From NCBI GenBank assembly GCA_002083525.1, contig LWDM01000012.1, positions 1 through 7,691 on the forward strand: 7,691 nt of DNA, in the 5' to 3' direction. Position 1 is the first letter of the stretch; each line of letters begins with the position of its first letter. The DNA is from Proteobacteria bacterium SG_bin9. Its GTDB lineage: Bacteria > Pseudomonadota > Alphaproteobacteria > Rhizobiales > Xanthobacteraceae. Below are positions 1-5,711 of this stretch, one piece after another. The notes below the pieces were generated by a model. The model saw nothing but the letters and a program-made list of their open reading frames with translations. It was not told the DNA's origin and ran no database searches. A program made the position numbers and the translations under genes.

Positions 1-253
1 AGAAGTCGCGGATGTTGTTGGCGCCGTGCTCGGCGAAACTCTCGGCGCAGTCGCCGCCCTGAAGCAGGAAGGCTTCGCCGGCCGCCACGCGGCCGAGCGC
101 CTTCTTCAGGTTGCGCGCTTCACCTGCAAATACCAGCGGCGGAAACGTCGCGAGTTGCGCCTCGACATCGGTCAAAGCTTTCGCGTCCGGATAGTCCGGA
201 ATCTGCATCGCCGGCTTGTTGCGCCAGCTATCGGGTGTCCACCGCTCGGACAT
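1..253 (-). CDS. aroG: 3-deoxy-7-phosphoheptulonate (DAHP) synthase, class II, partial (N-terminal 84 residues)
   Basis: This enzyme condenses phosphoenolpyruvate and erythrose 4-phosphate to DAHP, the first cytosolic step of the shikimate pathway. The ATG is at 253-251 on the minus strand, and the frame stays open to the left edge, so only about the first fifth of a usual class II enzyme (roughly 450-460 residues) is visible. Residues 5-22 (W-T-P-D-S-W-R then Q-I-P-D-Y-P) are the typical class II opening. Residues 38-47 read PPLVFAGEAR. Residues 64-73 read LQGGDCAESF, in which Cys69 corresponds to the metal-binding cysteine of class II enzymes. A GGAG ribosome site lies 8 bases before the ATG (262-265), which supports this start. 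The gene is divergent from the hydrolase. Class II DAHP synthases are often labelled aroG, aroH or aroF, so the family is firm but the symbol is a convention. Confidence 0.95.
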   Translation of the reverse strand, partial: MSERWTPDSWRNKPAMQIPDYPDAKALTDVEAQLATFPPLVFAGEARNLKKALGRVAAGEAFLLQGGDCAESFAEHGANNIRDF

Positions 254-308
254 TGTTGAAACTCCTGAGAAATCCCTGCCCTCGCGACCGGAGGACCAGG
301 AGAGCCGG

Positions 309-314
309 GTTATA
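309..314 (-). promoter_or_regulatory. candidate -10 element for the DAHP synthase gene
   Basis: Read on the minus strand, these bases are TATAAC, five of six matches to the sigma-70 -10 consensus. Transcription would start near 302 and leave a leader of about 50 bases before the ATG at 253. I see no good -35 hexamer at 16-18 bases; the best upstream TTGCAA is 24 bases away. The call rests on one hexamer plus its position and is tentative. The rest of the 169-base gap to the hydrolase holds a GCGCA-N7-TGCGC inverted repeat at 371-387, on the hydrolase side. Confidence 0.25.
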
Positions 315-422
315 CACAGGCTCCGCCGCCGCCGCCAGTTGCAATTCGCCCTTGCGCCTCAACATCTTACGCGCAAAATTAATGCGCCAAGCACCCGGCG
401 GGGCAAAAAGGCGGGATTTGCG

Positions 423-1637
423 GTGGCTGAGGCCGAGACCGACGACGTTTTCATCGACGATATCAAGCTGCAGGCAGCCGATGGCTTCACGCTTGCGGCG
501 ACGCTGTTCTTGCCGCGCCGGGCCAAACGCAAGCAGGCGATCCTGATCAATTCCGCCGCTGCCGTTCCCCGCAAAATCTACAAGGGCTTCGCGAGCTATC
601 TCGCGGGCCGCGGCGCTGCGGTTCTGACTTACGACTATCGCGGCATCGGCGGCTCGCGGCCGAAATCGCTGAAGGGTTTTCCGGCAAAGATGAGCGACTG
701 GGCGCGGCTCGACGCGACCGCCGCCGTCGACTGGATGCGCACGCGCTACAAGGATCAGCCGCTCAACGTCGTCGGACATTCGTTCGGCGGCCAGGCCGTC
801 GGCCTGCTGCGCAACAACACCGAGATTCAGCGCACGCTGTTCATCGCGGCGCTCGCGGCGCACTGGCGCTTGTTCACCTCGCCCGAGCGCTACCGCGTCT
901 ACGCGATGCTGAAATATCTCGGCCCGCCGCTCGCCCACACGCTGGGCTATGTGCCGGGCCGGCTCGGCATCGGCGAGGACATGCCGAAGGACGTGTTCCT
1001 GCAGTGGTCGTCGTGGGTGATGAACCCGCGCTACTTCTTCACCGACGAGGCGCTCGAAGGCCGTGCCAATTTCGAAAAGTATCGCGGCGAACTGCGCGCC
1101 TTCTGCATCGCTGACGATCCTTGGGCGACGCGGCCCGCGGTCGACATGCTCTGTTCGGGATTCACCGCCATCGAACCGCAGATCGTCGAGATCACACCGA
1201 AGGAAAACGACGCCGGCCAGATCGGCCACTTCGGCTTCTTCCGGCCGCAGCATCGCAAGACGCTCTGGCGCAAAGCTGGCGACTGGCTGTTCGATGAGGT
1301 GGAGGTTGTTTCCGAACCGGTGCCGGAAACGAAGCCCGAAGAAGCTGCTACTGCACCGATCACGCCCGCTGAGCCGGCGGCGGCCAAACCCGATGCGACA
1401 ATTGAAGTCGCGGAGCCGGATAGCGCCGCTGCGGCGACGCCTGCCTCAACCGAGGCACCAGCGCCTGCAGCCGCAGTGCCTGCCGCCGAAGTTGCGCCCG
1501 CGGACAAGCCCGTGATCGCCGCCGCGCAGCCCGCGAGCGTCGATACGTCCGATGTGGAGCGGCTGCTGACGCGTTTTCATGAATTGAAGGCGCAGCGCCC
1601 GGCAGCCGCCGGAAGTTCGGTAAGTCCTCCGACCTAA
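423..1637 (+). CDS. alpha/beta hydrolase (COG4757-like) with Ala/Pro-rich C-terminal tail
   Basis: This is a predicted serine hydrolase of unknown substrate. The start chosen is GTG at 423, giving 404 residues. The frame is open further upstream to 216, but that stretch overlaps the DAHP synthase gene and has no hydrolase homology; a purine-rich AAAAGGCGGGA precedes the GTG. Visible motifs are the strand-turn VLTYDYRGIGGS at residues 67-78, the nucleophile elbow GHSFGG with Ser120, a likely acid at Asp231/Asp232 (ADDPWA), and a likely catalytic His269 (IGHFGFFR). The usual His-Gly oxyanion motif is absent; N-S-A-A-A-V-P takes its place, as I recall for COG4757 proteins. The fold ends near residue 290. 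Residues 293-372 are a low-complexity Ala/Pro/Glu tail, and 373-392 (VDTSDVERLLTRFHELKAQR) could form a short helix. No signal peptide is seen, so it is probably cytosolic. The substrate cannot be inferred. Confidence 0.85.
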   Translation: MAEAETDDVFIDDIKLQAADGFTLAATLFLPRRAKRKQAILINSAAAVPRKIYKGFASYLAGRGAAVLTYDYRGIGGSRPKSLKGFPAKMSDWARLDATAAVDWMRTRYKDQPLNVVGHSFGGQAVGLLRNNTEIQRTLFIAALAAHWRLFTSPERYRVYAMLKYLGPPLAHTLGYVPGRLGIGEDMPKDVFLQWSSWVMNPRYFFTDEALEGRANFEKYRGELRAFCIADDPWATRPAVDMLCSGFTAIEPQIVEITPKENDAGQIGHFGFFRPQHRKTLWRKAGDWLFDEVEVVSEPVPETKPEEAATAPITPAEPAAAKPDATIEVAEPDSAAAATPASTEAPAPAAAVPAAEVAPADKPVIAAAQPASVDTSDVERLLTRFHELKAQRPAAAGSSVSPPT

Positions 1638-1642
1638 CCGTC

Positions 1643-1687
1643 GAGCCACCGCCGTCAAAGCGCCGCAAGGTTTCGGCTGGTTGGCTC
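1643..1687 (+). terminator. bulged 12-bp stem-loop after the hydrolase gene
   Basis: The left arm GAGCCACCGCCG (1643-1654) pairs fully with CGGC-GG-TGGCTC (1674-1687) when two single T bulges (1678 and 1681) are allowed. The loop is 19 bases. It starts 5 bases after the hydrolase stop codon and ends 27 bases before the next start. Only TTCT follows, so it is not a classical rho-independent terminator. It could stabilise a 3' end or act as a weak attenuator between the two genes. Confidence 0.4.
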
Positions 1688-1714
1688 TTCTGAACCGCTG
1701 GGAGTCCGACATCG

Positions 1715-2059
1715 ATGCGCGCTGTGTTGCTGGCGTCTCTTGCCCTCAGCCTATGGCCTTTCCTCAGCGAGGCATCCGACCGCAAGATCGTCGATCCAAC
1801 ATGGCTGAAAGAATGCACGTCGCAAACATCGCTGATCGACAAGCCGTTCGACTATATCGAGGACTGCAGCCGCGCTTTCCCACCTATTTACAAACCGGCC
1901 GACATGCGGCGCTTCATCAAGATCTGCGAGCAACAGAAGAGCGACGTTGCGAACTGGTGCCGCGACCGGCTGCGCGGGTCGAACGACCCCGAGCTGACGG
2001 ATCAGATCCGGAAAAGAGCCCTCGTGATCCGGGTGCTTCAGGACCTGCTGCGTCAGTGA
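1715..2059 (+). CDS. small secreted protein with four cysteines, function unknown
   Basis: This encodes 114 residues that I do not recognise. The N-terminus (MR, then a hydrophobic stretch at residues 3-17) looks like a Sec signal peptide with a probable cut after Ser-Glu-Ala at residue 20, leaving a periplasmic or secreted domain of about 94 residues. The mature part has four cysteines at 34, 51, 71 and 82, an even number that would fit two disulfides in the periplasm. The C-terminal 30 residues are charged and probably helical. The ATG at 1715 has a GGGAG sequence about 10 bases upstream. It lies 77 bases after the hydrolase stop on the same strand and may be co-transcribed with it. Its stop is 6 bases from the end of gor on the opposite strand. 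The signal peptide, the fitting ribosome site and the lack of overlap support a real gene, but no family can be assigned. Confidence 0.7.
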   Translation: MRAVLLASLALSLWPFLSEASDRKIVDPTWLKECTSQTSLIDKPFDYIEDCSRAFPPIYKPADMRRFIKICEQQKSDVANWCRDRLRGSNDPELTDQIRKRALVIRVLQDLLRQ

Positions 2060-2096
2060 CGCGCGTTACTCCGCCGCCTCGCGGACGTAACGCGCG
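2060..2096. terminator. strong 15-bp hairpin at the tail-to-tail junction, embedding the gor stop codon
   Basis: CGCGCGTTAC (2060-2069) is the exact reverse complement of GTAACGCGCG (2087-2096). Inside it, TCCGC (2070-2074) pairs with GCGGA (2081-2085). This gives 15 base pairs with one bulged C (2086) and a 6-base loop, CGCCTC. The structure can form in transcripts from either strand. It starts right after the stop of the four-cysteine gene and includes the last codons and stop (2068-2066) of gor. No T-run follows on either side, so a bidirectional 3'-end or RNA-stability role is an inference. Confidence 0.55.
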
Positions 2097-3451
2097 AACG
2101 GCTTGCGCATCGTCACTAGCTCTTCGGCCGCGGTCGGATGCACCGCCATGGTCGCGTCGAAGTCGGCCTTCGTCGCCTTCATCTTCACCGCGATGCCGAT
2201 CACCTGGATGATCTCACCGGCTTCCGGCCCGACGATGTGGCAGCCGATGACGCGATCGGTCGACGCGTCGACGATCAGCTTCATCATCACGCGCATTTCG
2301 CTGCCGGAGATCGTCGCCTTCATCGGCCGGAACTCGGCCTTGTAGATGTCAACGTGGGTGAATTGCGCGCGCGCCTGCGCTTCGGTCAGACCGACCGTGC
2401 CGACCTCGGGCTGCGTGAACACCGCGGTCGGAATATCGGCATGGTCGACACGGATCGACCGCTTGCCGAACACAGTATCGGCGAAGGCATGGCCCTCGCG
2501 GATCGCCACCGGCGTCAGGTTGACGCGATTGGTGACGTCACCGACGGCGTAGATGTGCGAAACGGATGTCTGCGAGAAACCGTCAACGACGATGCCGCCG
2601 GCTTTCGGACTGACCGCGACGCCGGCCTTCTCGAGACCAAGGTTGGCGACATTCGGGTGCCGCCCGATCGCGAACATCACCTGGTCGGAGCCAACGCTCG
2701 CGCCGCTCGACAGATGCGATGTGAATTCGCTGCCGTGCTTGTCGACCTTGGTCACCGTGCAGCCGGTGATGATCGTGATGCCCGCCTTTTCCATCTCGGT
2801 GCGGACATGCTTGCGCACGTCCTCGTCAAAGCCGCGCAGGATATTGTCGCCGCGATAGACGACCGTCACCGCCGAGCCGAGGCCGGCGAAGATGCAGGCG
2901 AACTCGAGCGCGATATAGCCGCCGCCCTGAATCAGGATGCGCTTCGGCTGCTCGGGCAGATGGAAGACCTCATTCGACGAGATCACATGCTCGATGCCGG
3001 GAATGACCGCGCCGTGGTTCGGCGCGCCGCCGGTGGCGATCAGAACGTGTTTCGCGGTAACGCGCTCACCAGTGCCGAGCGAAAGCGTATGCGCATCCTC
3101 GAACACGGCGCGGGTCTTGACAATCTTCGCACCTGCCTTCTCGACGTTGGTGCCGTAGGCCGCCTCGAGCCGCGCGATTTCCTTGTCCTTGGCGCGAATG
3201 AACGTCGGCCAGTCGAACTCGGCGGTCGGAATGGTCCAGCCGAAACCGGCGGCATCCTTCAACTCGTGACGGACGTGCGAGGCATAGACCATCAGCTTCT
3301 TCGGCACGCACCCGCGGATGACGCAGGTGCCGCCCATCCGGTGCTCCTCGGCGACCATGACTTTGGCGCCGTACTCGGCGGCGATCCGCGCAGCGCGGAC
3401 GCCGCCCGAGCCGCCCCCGATCACGAACAGGTCGACGTCGAAGCTGGCCAT
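2066..3451 (-). CDS. gor: glutathione-disulfide reductase
   Basis: This cytosolic FAD enzyme reduces glutathione disulfide to glutathione with NADPH. The 461 residues match the family length of about 450-460. The FAD-binding motif GGGSGG is at residues 12-17. The redox-active disulfide is Cys43/Cys48 in GGTCVIRGCVPKK. The second Rossmann motif is at 176-192, and Arg200 and Arg206 have the six-residue spacing of the E. coli Gor arginines that bind the NADPH 2'-phosphate, so NADPH rather than NADH is expected. The partner-subunit catalytic pair His438/Glu443 lies in HPTAAEE. An AAGG ribosome site is 6 bases before the ATG at 3451. It is the last gene of a likely rpiA-DUF2059-gor operon, 42 bases after the DUF2059 gene. 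Lipoamide dehydrogenase and mercuric reductase are less likely given the CVIRGC active site and the arginine pair. Confidence 0.95.
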   Translation of the reverse strand: MASFDVDLFVIGGGSGGVRAARIAAEYGAKVMVAEEHRMGGTCVIRGCVPKKLMVYASHVRHELKDAAGFGWTIPTAEFDWPTFIRAKDKEIARLEAAYGTNVEKAGAKIVKTRAVFEDAHTLSLGTGERVTAKHVLIATGGAPNHGAVIPGIEHVISSNEVFHLPEQPKRILIQGGGYIALEFACIFAGLGSAVTVVYRGDNILRGFDEDVRKHVRTEMEKAGITIITGCTVTKVDKHGSEFTSHLSSGASVGSDQVMFAIGRHPNVANLGLEKAGVAVSPKAGGIVVDGFSQTSVSHIYAVGDVTNRVNLTPVAIREGHAFADTVFGKRSIRVDHADIPTAVFTQPEVGTVGLTEAQARAQFTHVDIYKAEFRPMKATISGSEMRVMMKLIVDASTDRVIGCHIVGPEAGEIIQVIGIAVKMKATKADFDATMAVHPTAAEELVTMRKPFARYVREAAE

Positions 3452-3493
3452 TGTCTGCCTTGAAGGTTCTTGATGACGGAAAGCGTGAGCGCG

Positions 3494-4003
3494 TCAGATG
3501 TCCTTGCCGCGCGCCTTCATCTCCGCCCGGAACTTACCGTTGATCTCCTCGGCGAACGTCTGCGCCCAGCGGTTCATGAACGCAATCGAGGTGTCGATGG
3601 TCTTCGGCTCCTGCTCGAGCATCTTCTTGCCGATCGGCGACTTCAGGAACACCAGCAGATCCTTCAGCTCCTGCTCGGTGAAGTCGGTGGCGTATTGCTT
3701 CGCCATCTCCTCGCCGATTTCCTTCTCGCGGCCCGCGAGATCCTTGGCGATCTTGGTCGCGACCTCGTTGAGGTCCTTCTGGTAGTTCAGGTTCGACTGC
3801 AGAAGCACGTTCTTCGCCTGCTGCACGAGGCCGGGCACGGCATTCTCGTACATGCTGACCGCCCGCTTGATCACCAGGATTTCCTTGGCGGTGGCGATCG
3901 CAGCCGCGGACGGCGGCTTCGGCGCCTGGGCATAAGCCGCGCCTGCAAGCGCAACACCCAGCACAAGACCAGCGGCGCACAGCGCGCGAGACAATCCGTT
4001 CAT
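3494..4003 (-). CDS. DUF2059 domain-containing periplasmic protein
   Basis: This is a small exported protein whose molecular function is not known. A Sec signal peptide fills the first 25 residues, with a hydrophobic core and a probable cut after Ala-Tyr-Ala, leaving about 144 mature residues. The mature part is rich in Lys, Glu and Gln and looks wholly helical. The section with FTEQELKDLLVFLKSPIGKK, followed by a run that ends near the C-terminus, is the DUF2059 signature. There are two adjacent ATG codons, at 4006 and 4003. The AAGGAG at 4016-4011 is 4 bases from the first and 7 bases from the second, so 4003 (169 residues) is preferred. It sits between rpiA (33-base gap) and gor (42-base gap) on the same strand, which suggests co-transcription, but the link to sugar phosphate or glutathione metabolism is only positional. 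Confidence 0.88.
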   Translation of the reverse strand: MNGLSRALCAAGLVLGVALAGAAYAQAPKPPSAAAIATAKEILVIKRAVSMYENAVPGLVQQAKNVLLQSNLNYQKDLNEVATKIAKDLAGREKEIGEEMAKQYATDFTEQELKDLLVFLKSPIGKKMLEQEPKTIDTSIAFMNRWAQTFAEEINGKFRAEMKARGKDI

Positions 4004-4039
4004 CATCGTTCTCCTTACAGTTCGGCGCAGGTCCTTGAA

Positions 4040-4756
4040 TCAGGAACGCCGTTCGATCGTTCGAATTCCGCCAGGGCTGGCCAGCAACGCGAGGCTGGCT
4101 AGACCGATAAATAATCCGTGTTCAACCACTCCCGGCACCGCCGCCAGTGCGCGAGCGAGCCGAGGCGCGTCTGCAATCCGGCCCAGATCGGCGTCGACGA
4201 TCCAGTGACCGCCATCGGTGACGAAAGCATGGCCACCGGCCGCCTGCCGGACCTTCATTTGCCCGGAAACGCCCGCTTCCGCAAAGGCTTTCGTGATCGC
4301 CCGCTGGGTGGCCGCGAGCCCGAATGGGATGACTTCGATCGGCAACGGGAAACGGCCGAGTGTTTCGACCGCTTTGGTGTCGTCGGCGATCACAATCATG
4401 CGATCCGAGGCGGCGGCGACGATCTTCTCCCGTAGCAGCGCACCACCGCCGCCCTTGATCGCATTCAGCGCACCGTCGATCTCATCGGCGCCGTCGACGG
4501 TCAGATCGAGCCGGTCGATCTGGTCGAGCGTCGTCACGGGAATGCCGCAACGTTGCGCATCACGCAGCGTCGTCTCGGACGTCGGCACGCCGATCACATT
4601 CAAGCCGCCCTTGACGCGTTCGCCCAGCAGTTCGACGAAATGCTTCGCCGTCGATCCGGTGCCGAGGCCGAGTTTCATGCCGTCGCGCACATGCTCGACA
4701 GCTTGCGCGGCCGCTTGGCGTTTCAGTTGATCGAGCGTCACGGTGGCTGCCCTCAT
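4040..4756 (-). CDS. rpiA: ribose-5-phosphate isomerase A
   Basis: This enzyme interconverts ribose 5-phosphate and ribulose 5-phosphate in the cytosol, in the pentose phosphate pathway and, in autotrophs, the Calvin cycle. It has 238 residues; the E. coli enzyme has 219. The phosphate-binding GLGTGSTA is at residues 30-37. VDGADEID holds Asp88 and Asp91, and KGGGGALLREK holds Lys101 and the catalytic base Glu110. These four lie at a constant offset of seven from E. coli Asp81, Asp84, Lys94 and Glu103, so the active site is complete. The ATG at 4756 has little ribosome-site sequence. A GTG at 4741 (residue 6) has GAGG 9 bases upstream and could be the true start, shortening the protein by five residues before the conserved TLDQLK. 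It is the first gene of the rpiA-DUF2059-gor run and diverges from gph. Confidence 0.95.
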   Translation of the reverse strand: MRAATVTLDQLKRQAAAQAVEHVRDGMKLGLGTGSTAKHFVELLGERVKGGLNVIGVPTSETTLRDAQRCGIPVTTLDQIDRLDLTVDGADEIDGALNAIKGGGGALLREKIVAAASDRMIVIADDTKAVETLGRFPLPIEVIPFGLAATQRAITKAFAEAGVSGQMKVRQAAGGHAFVTDGGHWIVDADLGRIADAPRLARALAAVPGVVEHGLFIGLASLALLASPGGIRTIERRS

Positions 4757-4776
4757 TTTTCCGACGTCTTTCTAAC

Positions 4777-4813
4777 GCCGATCGGTGCGCGGGAATAGGG
4801 TATGCCGATCCGG
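4777..4813. promoter_or_regulatory. paired palindromic repeats in the rpiA-gph divergent promoter region
   Basis: GCCGATCGG (4777-4785) recurs as GCCGATCCGG (4804-4813), with the starts 27 bases apart. The first contains the perfect palindrome CCGATCGG; the second is CCG-ATC-CGG, also a dyad. Two similar dyads in a 110-base gap between divergent genes are a reasonable candidate for a shared regulator site. GATC-containing dyads are common by chance in GC-rich DNA, so this is tentative. No convincing -35/-10 pair was found for either gene. Confidence 0.3.
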
Positions 4814-4866
4814 TTGGGACGCGAAAAACCCTTGCCCCACAGGCTGTTCAAGGCTAGCGATCCCGC

Positions 4867-5553
4867 ATGCCTTCTCCCCCGCTTGTGGTTTTCGACCTCG
4901 ACGGCACGCTCGTCGACACGGCGCCCGATCTTGTCGGTGCGCTGAATGCGATTCTCGAACGCAATGGCATTCCCCCGGTCCCTCCGCAGGCGGCGCGGAA
5001 ATTGATCGGCGCCGGCGCGCGGGCACTGCTCGAACGCGGCCTCGAACGCGACGGCCGGGCTGTCGATGCGGACACGCTCAATCGCATGGTGCAGGACTTC
5101 ATCGCGTATTACGCCGACAACATCGCGGTCCGTTCGAAGCCATTCGACGGATTGATTGCGGCGCTCGATATTCTCGCTGAACGCGGCTGCCGCTTCGCCG
5201 TCTGCACCAACAAGCTCGAATGGCTATCGAAGCGGCTGCTGGACGAACTCGATCTCAGCAAGCGGTTTGCGGCAATCTGCGGGGCGGATACGTTCGGCGT
5301 CTCCAAACCCGACCCCACCATCCTGCGGCAAACCGTGGCGCGCGCCGGCGGCGACATGTCGTCGACGATCATGGTGGGCGATGCCGGCCCCGATGTCGGG
5401 GTGGCCAGAAGGGCCGGAGTGCCAGTGATCGGGGTCGACTACGGCTACACCGAGGTTCCGATCCGGGACCTCTCCCCCGACATTGTGATTTCGCATCTGA
5501 ACGAGCTTCCGAGCGCCGTCCAGCTTGCCCAGGCTCGCCGCGGTGCGGGATAA
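4867..5553 (+). CDS. gph: phosphoglycolate phosphatase (HAD superfamily)
   Basis: This enzyme probably hydrolyses 2-phosphoglycolate to glycolate, removing a product of RuBisCO oxygenation or DNA end repair. The 228 residues match the Gph length. HAD motif I is DLDGTLVDT with nucleophile Asp10 and acid/base Asp12. Motif II is CTNK with Thr114. Motif III is Lys147 in SKPDP. Motif IV is GDAGPD with Asp172 and Asp176, which bind magnesium; Ala173 replaces the serine often found there. The helical cap lies between motifs I and II (about residues 18-90). No ribosome site is evident close to the ATG at 4867; an AAGG is 14 bases away, so initiation may be weak or leaderless. It diverges from rpiA. 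A related HAD phosphatase with another sugar-phosphate substrate cannot be excluded from sequence alone. Confidence 0.9.
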   Translation: MPSPPLVVFDLDGTLVDTAPDLVGALNAILERNGIPPVPPQAARKLIGAGARALLERGLERDGRAVDADTLNRMVQDFIAYYADNIAVRSKPFDGLIAALDILAERGCRFAVCTNKLEWLSKRLLDELDLSKRFAAICGADTFGVSKPDPTILRQTVARAGGDMSSTIMVGDAGPDVGVARRAGVPVIGVDYGYTEVPIRDLSPDIVISHLNELPSAVQLAQARRGAG

Positions 5554-5596
5554 ACCCCTGATAATCAGAGGTATTCTCGGGGTTCCCGCTGGCGGA

Positions 5597-5611
5597 TTAA
5601 TTAACCATTAA
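5597..5611 (+). promoter_or_regulatory. candidate CtrA-binding site
   Basis: The bases TTAATTAACCATTAA match the full CtrA consensus TTAA-N7-TTAA exactly and include the TTAACCAT form often seen in Caulobacter sites. The site is 101 bases upstream of the lipoprotein start at 5712 and 44 bases after the gph stop codon. AT-only tetramers are rare in this GC-rich region, so a chance match is less likely than usual. Control of the lipoprotein gene is inferred from position only. Confidence 0.45.
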
Positions 5612-5641
5612 GGCTAATCGCGCGGGCGCGGCGGTTGCACT

Positions 5642-5670
5642 GGCCAGACCATCTCCCTATGGTCGCGGCC
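5642..5670 (+). other. hairpin in the leader of the lipoprotein gene
   Basis: GACCAT (5647-5652) and ATGGTC (5659-5664) are perfect complements around a 6-base loop. GGCC (5642-5645) pairs with GGCC (5667-5670) outside a 1-by-2 internal loop, making 10 base pairs. It lies 42 bases before the lipoprotein ATG and 31 bases downstream of the CtrA-like site, so it would fall at or near the start of the transcript. A role in mRNA stability or translation is possible. No T-run follows, so it is not an obvious terminator for gph. Confidence 0.35.
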
Positions 5671-5711
5671 GGGGCCTGTGGCGTCTCGCCGCAACAGTAG
5701 ACGGATCGACC

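Noticed and set aside
371..387. An operator at the GCGCA-N7-TGCGC inverted repeat before the hydrolase
   Set aside because: Five-base GC-rich arms are common by chance in this genome, and no second copy or promoter pair supports it.
216..422. A longer hydrolase starting at 216
   Set aside because: The extra 69 residues overlap the DAHP synthase gene, are Arg-rich and lack any link to the hydrolase fold. GTG at 423 fits better.
228..1253. A 341-codon open frame on the minus strand opposite the hydrolase
   Set aside because: It overlaps both the DAHP synthase start and the whole hydrolase core. Its product is Arg-rich with no domain, so it is a composition shadow.
2138..3463. A 441-codon open frame on the plus strand opposite gor
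   Set aside because: It lies wholly antisense to a gene with complete glutathione reductase motifs. Its product is rich in Arg, Asp, His and Ala with no domain, as expected from reading GC-rich coding DNA backwards.
3470..4102. A 210-codon plus-strand frame opposite the DUF2059 gene
   Set aside because: The minus-strand gene has a signal peptide, a strong ribosome site and a DUF2059 signature. The plus frame gives Leu/Arg/His-rich sequence without a domain.
5553..5584. A terminator for gph formed by AACCCC (5553-5558) and GGGGTT (5579-5584)
   Set aside because: The arms pair, with a further GAG/CTC inside, but a 9-base bulge is needed and no T-run follows. It is too weak to call.
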